A stretch of 64,000 nt of DNA from an uncultured Alphaproteobacteria bacterium. GTDB lineage: Bacteria > Pseudomonadota > Alphaproteobacteria > UBA8366 > GCA-2717185. Numbering within the stretch: the stretch's first letter is position 1; each line of letters opens with the position of its first letter. Where the stretch lies: contig CALSRA010000011.1 in NCBI GenBank assembly GCA_943788635.1, positions 1 through 64,000 of the forward strand. The letters are read 5' to 3'. Below are positions 44,887 to 55,196 of this stretch, piece after piece. Below the pieces are notes generated by a model that saw only the letters and a program-made list of their open reading frames with translations, was not told the origin of the DNA and did not search any database. The translations under genes were made by a program, and so were the position numbers.

Positions 44887-46169
44887 GGCATGACCTCCGT
44901 GAACGGCAGGAAATCTACCATGTTCCCGCGCTCCAGCAAGGTCATGTCTTCCGGCAACATGACCAGACCATCCGCCCCAACCAGCGAGGACAATACGCCG
45001 GCGCCACTGCGCCCGTGTTTTTCAGCCCGTGCCGCACCATCGGCATCCATTTCAATGCGGGCGCGGACAAATTCGCGGCGACTGATTTTCTTGCGGTGCT
45101 CAAACCCCGCACGGACCCTGAAACTGATCGGCGCGGTATCAACCGCCCCCGACAAACGCAGGATCAACGGCCGGGCCACGATCAGAAATGTCACCATTGC
45201 AGCCACCGGATTGCCGGGCAACCCGGCCACAGGCACCGGCCCCTGCGGCGTATCGATCTGGCCCAGCGCAACCGGCCGGCCCGGTTTGATCGCCAAACGC
45301 CAGAAATGCAGCGATCCCAGGGCTTCGACAGCAGCCTTTACATGGTCTTCCTCACCGGTCGACATGCCACCAGACGTAATCAACATATCGTGGTCCAGGG
45401 CGGCCGCCGCCAGCGCATCACGGATCACGTCGACCTTGTCTGGAATAATACCAAGATCGGTCACAATACAGCCCAGCCGCGTCAGAGCCGCCGTCAGGGT
45501 AAACCGATTGGAATCGAAGATCGCACCGGGGTCCAACTGCCCCTCACCAGGGTCCCGTAATTCGTCCCCGCTGGAAAAAACCGCAATGCGCAACGGGTCG
45601 TAAACCGCTAGCGCCGTGTAACCCAGCGATGCGGCAACGCCAATTTCCTGCGGGCGCAATCGTTGACCGGTTGCCAGCACGGTTTCACCGGTCCGGATAT
45701 CTTCGCCCGCCGCGCGGCGATTGGCGCCCTGCTTGATACCTGGCTGAATAACGACAGTTTCCCCATCGAGACGGCAATCTTCCTGCATCATCACCGTATC
45801 CGGTGCGATGCCGGCGACACCTTCAGGCATCGGCGCGCCTGTGAAAATTCGCACAGCCCCTCCGCGTTGCGCAGGCTGCGGTAACGGATGGCCCGCCGCC
45901 GCACGGCCCGCAACAGGGAGCCGCGTTTCCGAATCGGGCGAAAGGTCATCATAGTAAACGGCATATCCGTCCACGGCGGAATTCGCATGTGGCGGCACGT
46001 CGGACGATGACACAATATCCACCGCCAGAATGCGGCCAACGGCATCGCGCAACGGAACAGTCGATATTCCGGCAATCGGGACGGTCCGGTCCTGCAGTGC
46101 CGCCAGCGCTTCATCCAGCGGCGTCAGCTCGCCCCCGAAGGCGAAGCAATCGTCGCTAAGCTGCGCCAC
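44883..46169 (-). CDS. moeA: Molybdopterin molybdenumtransferase
   Basis: 428 residues from GTG 46169, chosen because VAQLSDDCFAFGGELTPLDE matches the usual family start and GGGAG lies 9 bases upstream; the frame reaches further to 46232. DVPPHANSAVDGYAVYYDDL, VAVFSSGDELRDPGEGQLDP, LITSGGMSTGEEDHVKAAVE and VAGLPGNPVAAMVTFLIVAR are the conserved MoeA motifs (the D-G-Y-A, the S-G-D-E-L and the G-G-x-S loops). It inserts molybdate into adenylylated molybdopterin. It overlaps the end of mobB. Confidence 0.94.
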   Translation of the reverse strand: MAQLSDDCFAFGGELTPLDEALAALQDRTVPIAGISTVPLRDAVGRILAVDIVSSSDVPPHANSAVDGYAVYYDDLSPDSETRLPVAGRAAAGHPLPQPAQRGGAVRIFTGAPMPEGVAGIAPDTVMMQEDCRLDGETVVIQPGIKQGANRRAAGEDIRTGETVLATGQRLRPQEIGVAASLGYTALAVYDPLRIAVFSSGDELRDPGEGQLDPGAIFDSNRFTLTAALTRLGCIVTDLGIIPDKVDVIRDALAAAALDHDMLITSGGMSTGEEDHVKAAVEALGSLHFWRLAIKPGRPVALGQIDTPQGPVPVAGLPGNPVAAMVTFLIVARPLILRLSGAVDTAPISFRVRAGFEHRKKISRREFVRARIEMDADGAARAEKHGRSGAGVLSSLVGADGLVMLPEDMTLLERGNMVDFLPFTEVMP

Positions 46170-46677
46170 GGGAAACCGCTCCCTGCAATTCGGTCGCGGC
46201 GATAATAAAATCCGCAATGCCCGGCACATCATTCAGGTACAGCACCGGCAAGGACAAATCCGGCAGCGCCACATCGCAGGCAACGGCAATGATATGAGGA
46301 TCATCGACACACAGCAGCGGCTTGCCATTGGAAGGGCGATGGACTTCAAGCTTGGTGTGCGCGTGCCGCTTGAACCCTTCGACCAGCAACAGGTCCACAG
46401 GCATCATATGGACGACGATATCGTCGAGATCCGGTTCCGGATTGCCGTGATGTTCATGCATCAGTGCCCAACGCCGGGCGGAACTGATCATCACCTCCGT
46501 CGCCCCGGACTGCCGGTGCTCGTATGAATCCTTGCCCGGCTTGTCGATATCGAATTCATGATGAGCGTGTTTCACGGTCGACACGCTGATACCACGCGAC
46601 AGCAATTCGGGAATCAGCTTCACGACAAGCGTCGTCTTGCCGCTGCCGCTCCATCCCGACAGTCCAAAAACCTTCAT
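46156..46677 (-). CDS. mobB: Molybdopterin-guanine dinucleotide biosynthesis adapter MobB
   Basis: 173 residues. The P-loop GWSGSGKTTLVVKLIPEL opens the protein. VSTVKHAHHEFDIDKPGKDS, then YEHRQSGATEVMISSARRWA, are the MobB segments that hold GTP. It works with MobA to attach GMP to molybdenum cofactor. mobA is not in the window. The protein start comes 28 bases after pgsA. The 3' end overlaps moeA by 14 bases. Confidence 0.93.
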   Translation of the reverse strand: MKVFGLSGWSGSGKTTLVVKLIPELLSRGISVSTVKHAHHEFDIDKPGKDSYEHRQSGATEVMISSARRWALMHEHHGNPEPDLDDIVVHMMPVDLLLVEGFKRHAHTKLEVHRPSNGKPLLCVDDPHIIAVACDVALPDLSLPVLYLNDVPGIADFIIAATELQGAVSRGAA

Positions 46678-46705
46678 ACCCGTGTTCTCCGTCGCCGACC
46701 GCTGG

Positions 46706-47317
46706 TCAGCCCGCGCTGTTCTTCACCGTCGGCACGCTGTCTTTCTCAACCGGTTGCGGCGTGTCGGCCATCAGGTGTACCAGCCCCGTTTTCAGATAAT
46801 CGTATCCCGTGATGATTGTCAGGCCGGCCGCGATCCACAGGCAGAGTTCACCGATCATAACGGCGGGAATTTCTGCTGGCGCCGCACTGCCAATCATCAG
46901 AAAACCCAAGGCTATCATCTGGATAAAGGTCTTCCACTTTGCAAGGCCGCTGACCGGAACGCCGACCTTTATTTCCGCCAGGAACTCGCGCAAGCCGGAC
47001 ACCAGCAGTTCACGGCACAAGATGACGAGCCCCGGCAATACTGCCAACCCGACGATCCGGTCAAACGCCACCAGCATCAGGATAATGGCGGCAACCAGCA
47101 GTTTGTCGGCAACCGGGTCCATGAACCGGCCAAAGCTGGAAATCGCACCCATCGACCGCGCCGCATAGCCATCGAAGAAATCGGTGATGCAGGCATATGA
47201 ATAAACCGCCAGCATAACCCATCGCACCGTGGGACCATCGAACCAGAACAGCGCAACGATCGCCGGGATGGCCCCGATACGTGACAGTGTCAGAAGGTTC
47301 GGCAGGTTGAAGAGCAT
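46706..47317 (-). CDS. pgsA: CDP-diacylglycerol-glycerol-3-phosphate 3-phosphatidyltransferase
   Basis: 203 residues with about four to six membrane helices. FNLPNLLTLSRIGAIPAIVA is the start. The CDP-alcohol phosphatidyltransferase motif is in TDFFDGYAARSMGAISSFGR, then FMDPVADKLL (pattern D-G-x2-A-R-x8-G-x3-D-x3-D). It makes phosphatidylglycerol phosphate in the inner membrane. It stands between uvrC and mobB in the leftward operon; uvrC-pgsA-moaD-moaE linkage is conserved in alphaproteobacteria. Confidence 0.94.
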   Translation of the reverse strand: MLFNLPNLLTLSRIGAIPAIVALFWFDGPTVRWVMLAVYSYACITDFFDGYAARSMGAISSFGRFMDPVADKLLVAAIILMLVAFDRIVGLAVLPGLVILCRELLVSGLREFLAEIKVGVPVSGLAKWKTFIQMIALGFLMIGSAAPAEIPAVMIGELCLWIAAGLTIITGYDYLKTGLVHLMADTPQPVEKDSVPTVKNSAG

Positions 47318-47372
47318 GCAGCTATCTCTAAGTGCGGAAACGGTTTTTCAGGGCGCAGAGGATATTGTCATT

Positions 47373-49289
47373 CTACTCATCGCCATGGAAATGGCCATAA
47401 ATTTTCTCTGCGACCCCCTTGCTGATGCCCGTAACCGCCTCAAGGTCAGCCAATCCGGCGCGCGCAACGTTCCGCGCAGAGCCGAAATGCAGCAGTAGCG
47501 CCTTCTTTCGCTTCGCCCCGATACCAGGCACTTCATCCAGGGGTGACGCGGATATTCCGCGCGACCGGCGCGCCCGATGCGCGGTTATCGCGAACCGATG
47601 CGCCTCGTCCCGCAACCGCTGGATGAAATAAAGCAGCGGGTCCCGGGGTGCCAGCATGAAGACGCCGCCACCCGGCCGATAGAATTGCTCCCGCCCCGCG
47701 TTTCGATCCGGCCCTTTGGCAACGCCCAGCAGGGCAACGTCATCAATACCCAGATCGGCGAATACGTCGCTGGCAACGCCGAGCTGGCCCCGCCCGCCAT
47801 CGACAATAACCAGATCCGGCCATTGCCCTTTGCGCCGTTCCGGATCTTCCTTTTGCGCACGCTTGAAACGCCGCGTCAGGACCTCCCGCATCATTGCGTA
47901 ATCATCACCGCCGGCAGGGACCGCATCGCCCTCGCCGCCAACGGTCTGGATATTGAACTTTCTATAGGCGTTTTTCATCAGCCCATCCGGCCCGCATACG
48001 ATCATGCCGCCAATGGCATTGGTGCCCTGGATATGACTGTTGTCATACACTTCGATACGTTCCGGTGGCGTTTCGAGGTCGAGCCGCGCGGCCAGGGCAT
48101 CCATCAGCTTGCGGTGCGATGCGCTTTCCGCCCTACGGCGTCCCAAGGCGTCGCGCGCGTTGTTGAGTGCATGGTCCACCGGTTTTCGCTTCGCCCCGCG
48201 CTGCGGCGCCAGAACCTGCACCTTGTGCGAAGCCCGTATCGATAATGCCTCGGCGACAAGATCGCGTTCCGCCAGGTCATGGCTCAGCAACACCGCTTTG
48301 GGGGGAAGCTTGTCGGCATAAAACTGCCCGACAAATGCCGCCAGCACGTCGCTGTCATCACGATTTCTGTCATGCGAGGGGAAATAGGCGCGGCTGCCGT
48401 AATTCCGGCCGTTGCGGAAGAAAAACACCTGAACGCAGGATTGGCCGCCTTCCTGATGCAGAGCAATGACGTCGGCATCGTCCAGCCCCGGCACGTTGAT
48501 ATCCTGATGCGCCTGCACTGCCGTCAAGGCGCGAATTCGGTCGCGAATCTTCGCGGCTGTTTCAAATTCCAGCGCTTCGCTGGCTGCTTCCATCTGTGTC
48601 CCCAGGCGGGCCTGCACCTTCGCGCTCTGTCCGGTGAAGAACTCCTTCGCCTCATCGACCAGCGCCGCATAATCCTCGTTGCTGATCCGGCCTACACAGG
48701 GCGCGCTGCATCGCTTGATATGATACTGCAGGCAGGGACGGGTGCGGCTGCGAAAGATATTGTCCGAACAGTTGCGCAGCAAAAATGCCCGTTGCAACGA
48801 GGACACCGTGCGGTTGACGGCGCCCGCGGAGGCGAACGGCCCGAAATAGGTGCCCGGCCTTTTTCGCGCGCCGCGATGCTTCACGATCTGGGCAAATTCA
48901 TGATCGGCCGTAATCAGGATATGCGCGAAGGTCTTGTCATCGCGCAGCAACACATTGTAGCGCGGCAGCAGCTTCTTGATCAGATTGGACTCAAGCAGCA
49001 GCGCCTCGACCTCGGTATGGGTTGTCACGAACTCCATTCGGGTCGTCTCGGCGATCATGCGCTGCAGGCGGATCGGCAATTGTGCCGGACGGGTATATGA
49101 GGCGACACGGTTGCGCAATTGCCGGGCCTTGCCGACATACAGCACGTCGCCGCGGTCATTGATCATCCGGTATACGCCGGGCGCCACAGGCAATGTTTTC
49201 AGGTAGCCGCGGATGACATCCGCGCCCGCCACCATACCCTGATGCCGCGACGCGCCATCCTCCGGCGCAAGATCAAGTCCTTCCGTCAT
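47373..49289 (-). CDS. uvrC: Excinuclease ABC subunit C
   Basis: 638 residues. The GIY-YIG nuclease domain is at the N-terminus (VAPGVYRMINDRGDVLYVGK, then ARQLRNRVASYT). A Cys-rich stretch with CLQYHIKRCSAPCVGRI follows, then the UVR motif ASEALEFETAAKIRDRIRAL. The endonuclease core has RIEVYDNSHIQGTNAIGGMI and PDLVIVDGGRGQLGVASDVF, with tandem helix-hairpin-helix EVPGIGAKRKKALLLHFGS at the end. It makes both incisions in nucleotide excision repair. First gene of the block that leads into pgsA. Its partner uvrB lies at 50613. Confidence 0.96.
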   Translation of the reverse strand: MTEGLDLAPEDGASRHQGMVAGADVIRGYLKTLPVAPGVYRMINDRGDVLYVGKARQLRNRVASYTRPAQLPIRLQRMIAETTRMEFVTTHTEVEALLLESNLIKKLLPRYNVLLRDDKTFAHILITADHEFAQIVKHRGARKRPGTYFGPFASAGAVNRTVSSLQRAFLLRNCSDNIFRSRTRPCLQYHIKRCSAPCVGRISNEDYAALVDEAKEFFTGQSAKVQARLGTQMEAASEALEFETAAKIRDRIRALTAVQAHQDINVPGLDDADVIALHQEGGQSCVQVFFFRNGRNYGSRAYFPSHDRNRDDSDVLAAFVGQFYADKLPPKAVLLSHDLAERDLVAEALSIRASHKVQVLAPQRGAKRKPVDHALNNARDALGRRRAESASHRKLMDALAARLDLETPPERIEVYDNSHIQGTNAIGGMIVCGPDGLMKNAYRKFNIQTVGGEGDAVPAGGDDYAMMREVLTRRFKRAQKEDPERRKGQWPDLVIVDGGRGQLGVASDVFADLGIDDVALLGVAKGPDRNAGREQFYRPGGGVFMLAPRDPLLYFIQRLRDEAHRFAITAHRARRSRGISASPLDEVPGIGAKRKKALLLHFGSARNVARAGLADLEAVTGISKGVAEKIYGHFHGDE

Positions 49290-49702
49290 CCGCTAAATCT
49301 TTGTCCTTAAACGATACTGTTCAATCGGCAGGCATCCTACACTAGCACAGGCCACGGGGTCCTCTCCCCTGAAGTAGTATTCAGCGGCCCGCCAGCGGGG
49401 CGAGGGATATCCCCGGGTGCTGTGGAAAACCTTGTTGAAAACTCACCCTCCCTAAGACATCGACAAGCTATTGCAGGAGCTTGACGTAATTGCCCAAAAA
49501 ATAGGCATTTTTGCAAGCCATTGATTCTAATAAATAAAAATAAATCAAGTGTAAACAAACAGTTACAGTAAGGTTAAAATTCCGCGATCCGGCTGAATTG
49601 TGACGGTAGTAGCCGAATGTGCACAACTCATTCCGAATATGGTCCTAATACGGGTTTGCATTTCACCGCACGGTTGCCGGTGCACAACCATTTCGCGGGC
49701 CA
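49290..49702. other. 413-base intergenic region with AT-rich core and oriC-like elements
   Basis: No coding frame. It carries the uvrC promoter region. TGTGGAAAAC (49421) and TTGTTGAAAAC (49432) resemble degenerate DnaA-box sequences. CAAGCCATTGATT (49514-49526) fits the IHF consensus exactly. An A/T-rich stretch with TTGATT and AAATCAA arms (49521-49548) follows. A GC hairpin-rich part lies at 49360-49415. This may simply be a regulated promoter. Confidence 0.4.
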
Positions 49703-50467
49703 TTATTCGTTGGCTGCCTCATCGCCCATGGGCTGCCGCCAGCCCAGATGCTGACCACCATCAAGCGCGATCATCTGCCCGGTCATCGACGGCGATTCAA
49801 TGATGAAACGGACTGCCCGCGCCACCTCTTCCGACGATGCGCCGCGGCGCAACGGCACTGAATCCTGCTGACGGCGAAACTGTTCTTCCGTCTGGCGGAC
49901 ATTGCGCAATGTCGGTCCCGGACCGATGCCATTCACCCGGACACGCGGTGCCAGCGCAAGCGCCAGTGTCTGGGTCAATGTCCAAAGCCCGGTCTTGCTG
50001 AGCGTGTAGGACAGGAAATAAGGCGTCAGATTCCAGACCCGCTGGTCGAGGATATTGACGATAACCCCTTCCTGCCCCTCCGGCAGGGCCGCCGCCATAT
50101 CCTGAGACAGCACGAAAGGCGACCGCAGGTTCGGTTCAAGATGCGCATCCCAGCTTTCCCGCGTCGCATCCTCAATGCCGTCCCGGTCGAAATGCGATGC
50201 ATTGTTGACCAGGCAACCGATCGGCCCGAACCGGTCAACGGCCTCCGCCATCAAACGCTTGGTTTCGCCTTCCACCGCCAGATCCGCGCACAGCGCGACC
50301 GCTGTTCCGCCCTGATCTTCGATTTCAGCGACAACCGCTTCGGCATCCGCGGCAGAACGATGGTAGTGAACCGCGACGGACCAGCCCCATGCCGCCAGAT
50401 CGCAGGCAATCGCCTTGCCGATACGTCGCGCGGCGCCGGTAACAAGGGCGGTTTTTGGAATCGTCAT
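49703..50467 (-). CDS. SDR-family oxidoreductase, pteridine-reductase-like
   Basis: 254 residues from ATG 50467 (the open frame to 50509 is not needed). The NADP-binding glycine loop is unusual for SDRs: TALVTGAARRIGKAIACDLA, with Arg in the T-G-x-x-x-R-x-G motif that marks pteridine/dihydrofolate reductases such as FolM and PTR1. CLVNNASHFDRDGIED and catalytic YTLSKTGLWTLTQTLALALA (Y-x-x-x-K) follow, and LDGGQHLGW is the ending. A role in pterin reduction for folate or molybdopterin is plausible but inferred. It lies just upstream of uvrC on the same strand. Confidence 0.85.
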   Translation of the reverse strand: MTIPKTALVTGAARRIGKAIACDLAAWGWSVAVHYHRSAADAEAVVAEIEDQGGTAVALCADLAVEGETKRLMAEAVDRFGPIGCLVNNASHFDRDGIEDATRESWDAHLEPNLRSPFVLSQDMAAALPEGQEGVIVNILDQRVWNLTPYFLSYTLSKTGLWTLTQTLALALAPRVRVNGIGPGPTLRNVRQTEEQFRRQQDSVPLRRGASSEEVARAVRFIIESPSMTGQMIALDGGQHLGWRQPMGDEAANE

Positions 50468-50612
50468 GTCAGCAGGATAGGGCGCTGGCCGGAGCCCATA
50501 CAAGTACATATATGGATTTGGTTCGTTTCATCATCGCGGAACGCATGCACACGGCCAACCGAAACATTACATTCGCTATCTGGACGATGTGGAACACCAG
50601 GGCGGTTGACAC

Positions 50613-52779
50613 TCATACGCCGCGGCGCATGCGTTTCTTGCCCTTTTTCCCGCCTGGACGCCCTTTCGGCATGATCCCCCGGGGTACCGACTGGATGCTC
50701 GCCGCGATCTTCGGATTGATCGGCGCCGCATCCGCCGGCATGTCGAGATCACGGGTTTCGATACGCTTGATCTCGTCGCGAAAGGCAGCGGCTTCCTCGA
50801 ACTCCAGATCCGCCGCGGATGCCTTCATGCGCGCTTCCAGCGCCTCAATATAGGTTCGCAGATCCATACCGACCAGGTGCTTCAGCTTCGGATCGCCGAT
50901 ATCAACGGTGACATGGTCGCGCTCATAGACCGATTCCAGGATGTCGCCGATATCCTTGCGGATCGCTTCCGGCGTGATCCCGTTGGCCGCGTTATAGGCC
51001 TGCTGCCGTTCGCGCCGCCGGTTGGTTTCGTCCAGCGCGTATTGCAGCGATCCGGTCATCCGGTCCGCATACAGCAACACCCGTCCGTCCACGTTCCGCG
51101 CCGCCCGGCCGATGGTCTGGATCAGCGACGTTCGGGACCGCAGATAGCCTTCCTTGTCCGCATCGAGAATGGCAACCACGCGCGCATTCCGGGATATCCA
51201 GCCCTTCGCGCAGCAGGTTGATGCCGATCAGACATCGAACACGCCCAGCCGCAGGTCGCGGATAATCTCAATCCGCTCCAGCGTGTCCACGTCGGAATGG
51301 ATGTAGCGCACCTTCGAGGCCTGCCTCATGCATGTATTCGGTCAGGTCTTCGGCCATGCGCTTGGTCAGGGTCGTGACCAGCACGCGCTGGCCCTTTGCG
51401 ACGCACTCGACGGCATTCGGCCAGCAGATCGTCGACCTGGTTTTCGGCCGGGCGGATGATGCAGACCGGATCGATCAGCCCGGTCGGACGGACGACCTGT
51501 TCGACGAAGGCGCCCGCGGTGCGTTCCAGCTCCCACGGCCCCGGCGTTGCGGACACAGAGACCGTCTGCGGCCGCATTGCCTCCCATTCCTCGAACTTGA
51601 GCGGGCGGTTATCGACGCAGGACGGCAGGCGGAAGCCGAATTCGGACAGGGTCGATTTGCGCGCGAAAGTCGCCCTTGTACATGCCGCCGAGCTGCGGCA
51701 CCGTGACGTGGCTTTCATCGACGATCAGCAGCGCATTGTCGGGCAGATACTCGAACAGCGTCGGCGGCGGCTCGCCAGGCTTGCGGCCCGTCAGATAGCG
51801 CGAATAGTTCTCGATCCCGGCACAGCGCCCGGTGGCTTCCATCATTTCCAGGTCGAACGCGTGCGCTGTCTCCAGCCGCTGCGCTTCCAGCAACTTGCCC
51901 TTCGCATCAACACCTCCAGATCGCGCTTTCAGCTCTTCGCTTGATGCCGACTGGCCTGCATCAGGGTCGGGCGTGGCGTCACATAGTGCTGTTGGCGATA
52001 GATACGGATCGTTTCCAGCGTCCGGTCTTCTCGCCGGTCAGCGGATCGAATTCGCGATCGCTCGATCTCGTCGCCGAACAGCGACAACCGCCAGGCGCGA
52101 TCTTCGTAATGCGCCGGGAATACTTCAACGTATCGCCCCGCACCCGGAAACGCCCGCGCAGAAGCCTGTCGTTGCGCTGTATTGCAGCTCGACGAGCTGT
52201 TCAGCAGTGCGCGGGATCAAGTCATCGCCCACCTCACTTCCGGCACGTCATGTTCGAATAGGTCTCACCGCGCCAATGCCGTAGATGCACGACACGACGC
52301 GACGATGATGACGTCGTCGCGTTCCAACAGCGCCGCGTCGCGGCATGGCGCATCCGGTCGATCTGCTTCGTTGATCGAGCGTCTTTTCGATATAGGTGTC
52401 GGTCCGCGGCACATAGGCTTCGGGCTGGTAATAGTCGTAATAGGAAACGAAATACTCGACCGCATTGTCCGGAAACAACGCTTCATTTCGCCATAAAGCT
52501 GCGCCGCCAGGGTCTTGTTGGGCGCGAGCACCAGCGCAGGCCGCTGCAGTTCTGGATCACATGCGCCATCGTGAAGGTCTTGCCCGACCCGGTGACGCCG
52601 AGCAGCACCTGATCGCGCTCGCCCGCTTCAAGCCCCTCGCAGAGCGCCGCAATCGCCTGCGGCTGGTCGCCCGCAGGCTGGAAATCCGACTTCAGGTTGA
52701 AGCGCTTGCCGCCTTCGGACAACGGGCGCTCGAACCCGGCTTCCGGCCGGACCAGCATGATGTCGGGTATGCCCGTCAT
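50613..52779 (-). CDS. uvrB: Excinuclease ABC subunit B, frame interrupted many times
   Basis: About 720 residues if continuous, normal for UvrB. Landmarks in order: [21 protein letters not shown]-loop [116 protein letters not shown], and the C-terminal UVR motif [15 protein letters not shown]. The frame breaks at about 52537, 52485, 52375, 52200-51950, 51660, 51410 and 51230, mostly by single-base loss next to short homopolymers. Such damage to a core repair gene points to sequencing error. It loads UvrC at lesions. Confidence 0.9.
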
Positions 52780-52866
52780 GGCCAGAACCGGCGCGACCGG
52801 GCCCCGAAATGCGCCAGCCTAAAAGCCTGCATTCGATTGCCATCGGTTCGCATTGATTGGCATTTA

Positions 52867-53515
52867 TCAGTCGTTCCCATGCGGTTCAAACGCCTGCGTC
52901 TCGGGATTCCACAGCTCAAGCGTACCATTGAAGATATTGAGGTACCAGCCGTGCACGCTGATCCGGTTTTCCGCCACCGCCTTGCGAATAAAAGGGAACG
53001 TATCCAGGTTTTCCAGCGACAGCGTCACGGCCTGACGTTCCGATGCTTCGACCAGATCGTCGCCTTCCAGCGTCGAATCCACCGCCAGCGCCCGTTCGCG
53101 CGCCTTGCGCAACAGGTCGGTCCAGGCGGTGATAAACATGCCGCCGGTTGGCTCGCCCGGTCCGTGATTGTGGACCATCGCCTGAACACCACCGCATGCG
53201 GCATGCCCGATAATGATGACGTGCTCGACCCGCAAGCCATCGATAGCGAATTCCAGCGCGGCACTGGTGCCGTGATAGGCGCCGGCCTCCTCATAGGGCG
53301 GCACCAGAGCGGCCACATTCCGGACCGCGAAAATATCACCCGGCTCGGTCTGCAACACAATCGCCGGATCAACACGCGAATCCGAACAGGCGACGACAGC
53401 GAAGCGCGGCTTCTGCCCATCGCGCAACAGGCCCTGATACAGTTCGGGCGCCGATTCATAATAGGTTTTTGCGGAACTTCTGGAAGCCGTTCAACAGGGT
53501 CTCAATTCCAGTCAT
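52867..53515 (-). CDS. Beta-class carbonic anhydrase, frame interrupted
   Basis: Start at ATG 53515: MTGIETLLNGFQKFRK. An extra A in the AAAAA run near 53465-53470 stops the frame; deleting it gives TYYESAPELYQGLLRDGQ, joining the main frame. Then VVACSDSRVDPAIVL (Cys zinc ligand and Asp-Arg dyad), VRNVAALVPPYE and HVIIIGHAACGGVQAMVHN (His and Cys ligands) follow. About 215 residues, the normal beta class. It interconverts CO2 and bicarbonate. The single indel fits the sequencing-error pattern in this block. Confidence 0.88.
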
Positions 53516-53805
53516 TCCATCTACTCCAAAAAAACCTGTCAGCCGTCATGTACTTACCCGAAACCCCATATGGTCCCAAAAACAAAAATGACCACTGTTT
53601 CGCAGGCATAAAACTATCAGTCTCAGTGCCACTACCCGCGACAATCAATGCCGATGGCTGGCTGTTTCACGGGTCTGATTGTTTTGATCCAGAAACTTGA
53701 CGTCACAGCGCCGGCAACCGGTTTACCGGAACGGGCCAACTGTTCCGTTTCTCATGGGCTCTTGCCGCCATGCCAGCCGATAGCTGGCCCGGTTTCGCGA
53801 CGCGC

Positions 53806-54149
53806 CTACTCGCCCTTCACCTGTTCGACCAGTTTGCTCCAGCGGTGTCATCGGCTTGGCGTTTTCCTTATGGCGGTCTTCGTAATGGTGTAGCAGCTGG
53901 TGAAACTCTTCCGCCGCATGCTCGATCGTGAATTCCGGGTTGCCGCTGTTTGTGACGGCAAAGGCCGTGAAGTTCGAAGCCGCATTCCGCAGCCCCGTGG
54001 CAACATCCAGCGGATCGTGACCTTCTCGATCCGGTCGTTTGCGAAATTGATCAGCGCATTCGCGATCTGCAGGTGAATCGGCTCACTGCGTGATCGTGGT
54101 GGTGATGGCCGTGGTCGTGGTCGTGATTATGATCGTGATCGTCCGCCAT
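53806..54149 (-). CDS. Conserved protein with His-rich N-terminus, frame interrupted
   Basis: Start at ATG 54149 with MADDHDHNHDHDHGHHHHDH, a metal-binding-like His/Asp stretch. The reading frame then breaks three times (near 54085, 54020 and 53830). Joining the frames gives HLQIANALINFANDRIEK, DPLDVATGLRNAASNFTAFA, then VTNSGNPEFTIEHAAEEFHQ, then LLHHYEDRHKENAKP, and KLVEQVKGE before TAG 53806. The helical core looks like a conserved small alphaproteobacterial protein of unknown function. About 115 residues. I cannot assign a function; the His run suggests nickel, zinc or copper binding. Confidence 0.6.
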
Positions 54150-54353
54150 GGTGCCCTATTCCCTCTCCGTTGCTGGTGCGCACGATGCCATATTCCAGCA
54201 AGGCAACCAAGCGATAGCCCCAATAATTGGATATTTATCCATCGAAGCTGATGGAACCGCGTATCGGGCCGCAACTTTTCAGCGCCACAAACGACGGGGA
54301 ATATTCAGTGGCCGGCTTCGACGGCACCGGGCGTGGCTCCGCTATTCCGGTCC

Positions 54354-55196
54354 CTAACCGACGGACTGGATCAGGCGGGCAATCTTGTCGAGTACCGGCA
54401 GCACCTGATCGGCCTTTTCCGACTCCATGGAGAACACCACCCGTTCAATGCCCGCATCGCGGTATCGCTTCAGCACGTCCTCATCCATCTCCGCTGAGAA
54501 GACCGATACCGGCAGGCTGTCTGCGTCGCGGCCGGCCTCTGCCGCCATCTGCCGGAACCGCGGCAGATCGTTCAGCAAATCCGCGCCGCGACCGCCCAGA
54601 GGTATCATCCATCCCCATAGGCGATGGCCCGGTGCGCGGCATGGGGCATCGCGCCACCGACCAATATCGGCGGGTGCGGTTTCTGCACCGGCTTCGGCCA
54701 GGTCATCATTGGTTTCGAAGCTCTGGAAGGTGCCCTTGAATTCCGGCTTTGTCTCGGTCCAGATGGTCTTGAGCATGGCCACCCGCTCCGCCATCAGTTT
54801 GATACGCGTTTGGGATCGGTGCCGTGATCGGCCATTTCCTCGCGGTTCCAGCCAGCCCCGATGCCGAACAGGAAGCGACCGCCCGACAGGTAATCCAGCG
54901 TCGCCACCTCCTTCGCCAACTGAATCGGGTCGCGCTGGATGATCAGGCAGATCCGGTTGCCAGCTTGAGTGTCTTGGTGACCACGGCCGCCGTCGCCAGG
55001 CCGACGAACGGGTCGATGACGTCGTAATAATGCTTCGGCAGTTCCGGCCCCCCGCCCCAGGGCGAGAGTCGCGACGTCGGTATATGCGAATGCTCCGGCG
55101 CCCAAAAGGACTCAAAGCCCCGGTCTTCAAGGGCAGGCCCCAATTCGACCGGGTCATGGAATAGTCGGTACAGAACATCGATGCGCCAAAATGCAT
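54354..55196 (-). CDS. LLM-class flavin-dependent oxidoreductase (TIGR03619-like), frame interrupted
   Basis: Start at [14 protein letters not shown] (55196). Frames joined give [20 protein letters not shown], then [30 protein letters not shown] (first piece), [20 protein letters not shown], then [20 protein letters not shown] (second piece), and [20 protein letters not shown], then KGTFQSFE (third piece). The end is [20 protein letters not shown]. This order and the P-E-H-S-H-I-P segment fit the TIGR03619 subgroup. At least four breaks. About 285 residues when joined. Fourth LLM protein here. Confidence 0.8.
   Translation of the reverse strand: MHFGASMFCTDYSMTRSNWGLPLKTGALSPFGRRSIRIYRRRDSRPGAGGRNCRSIITTSSTRSSAWRRRPWSPRHSSWQPDLPDHPARPDSVGEGGGDAGLPVGRSLPVRHRGWLEPRGNGRSRHRSQTRIKLMAERVAMLKTIWTETKPEFKGTFQSFETNDDLAEAGAETAPADIGRWRDAPCRAPGHRLWGWMIPLGGRGADLLNDLPRFRQMAAEAGRDADSLPVSVFSAEMDEDVLKRYRDAGIERVVFSMESEKADQVLPVLDKIARLIQSVG

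Noticed and set aside
49360-49440. 6S RNA or SRP RNA on the minus strand
   Set aside because: Some pairing is visible, but the conserved bulge or tetraloop sequence of neither RNA is present.
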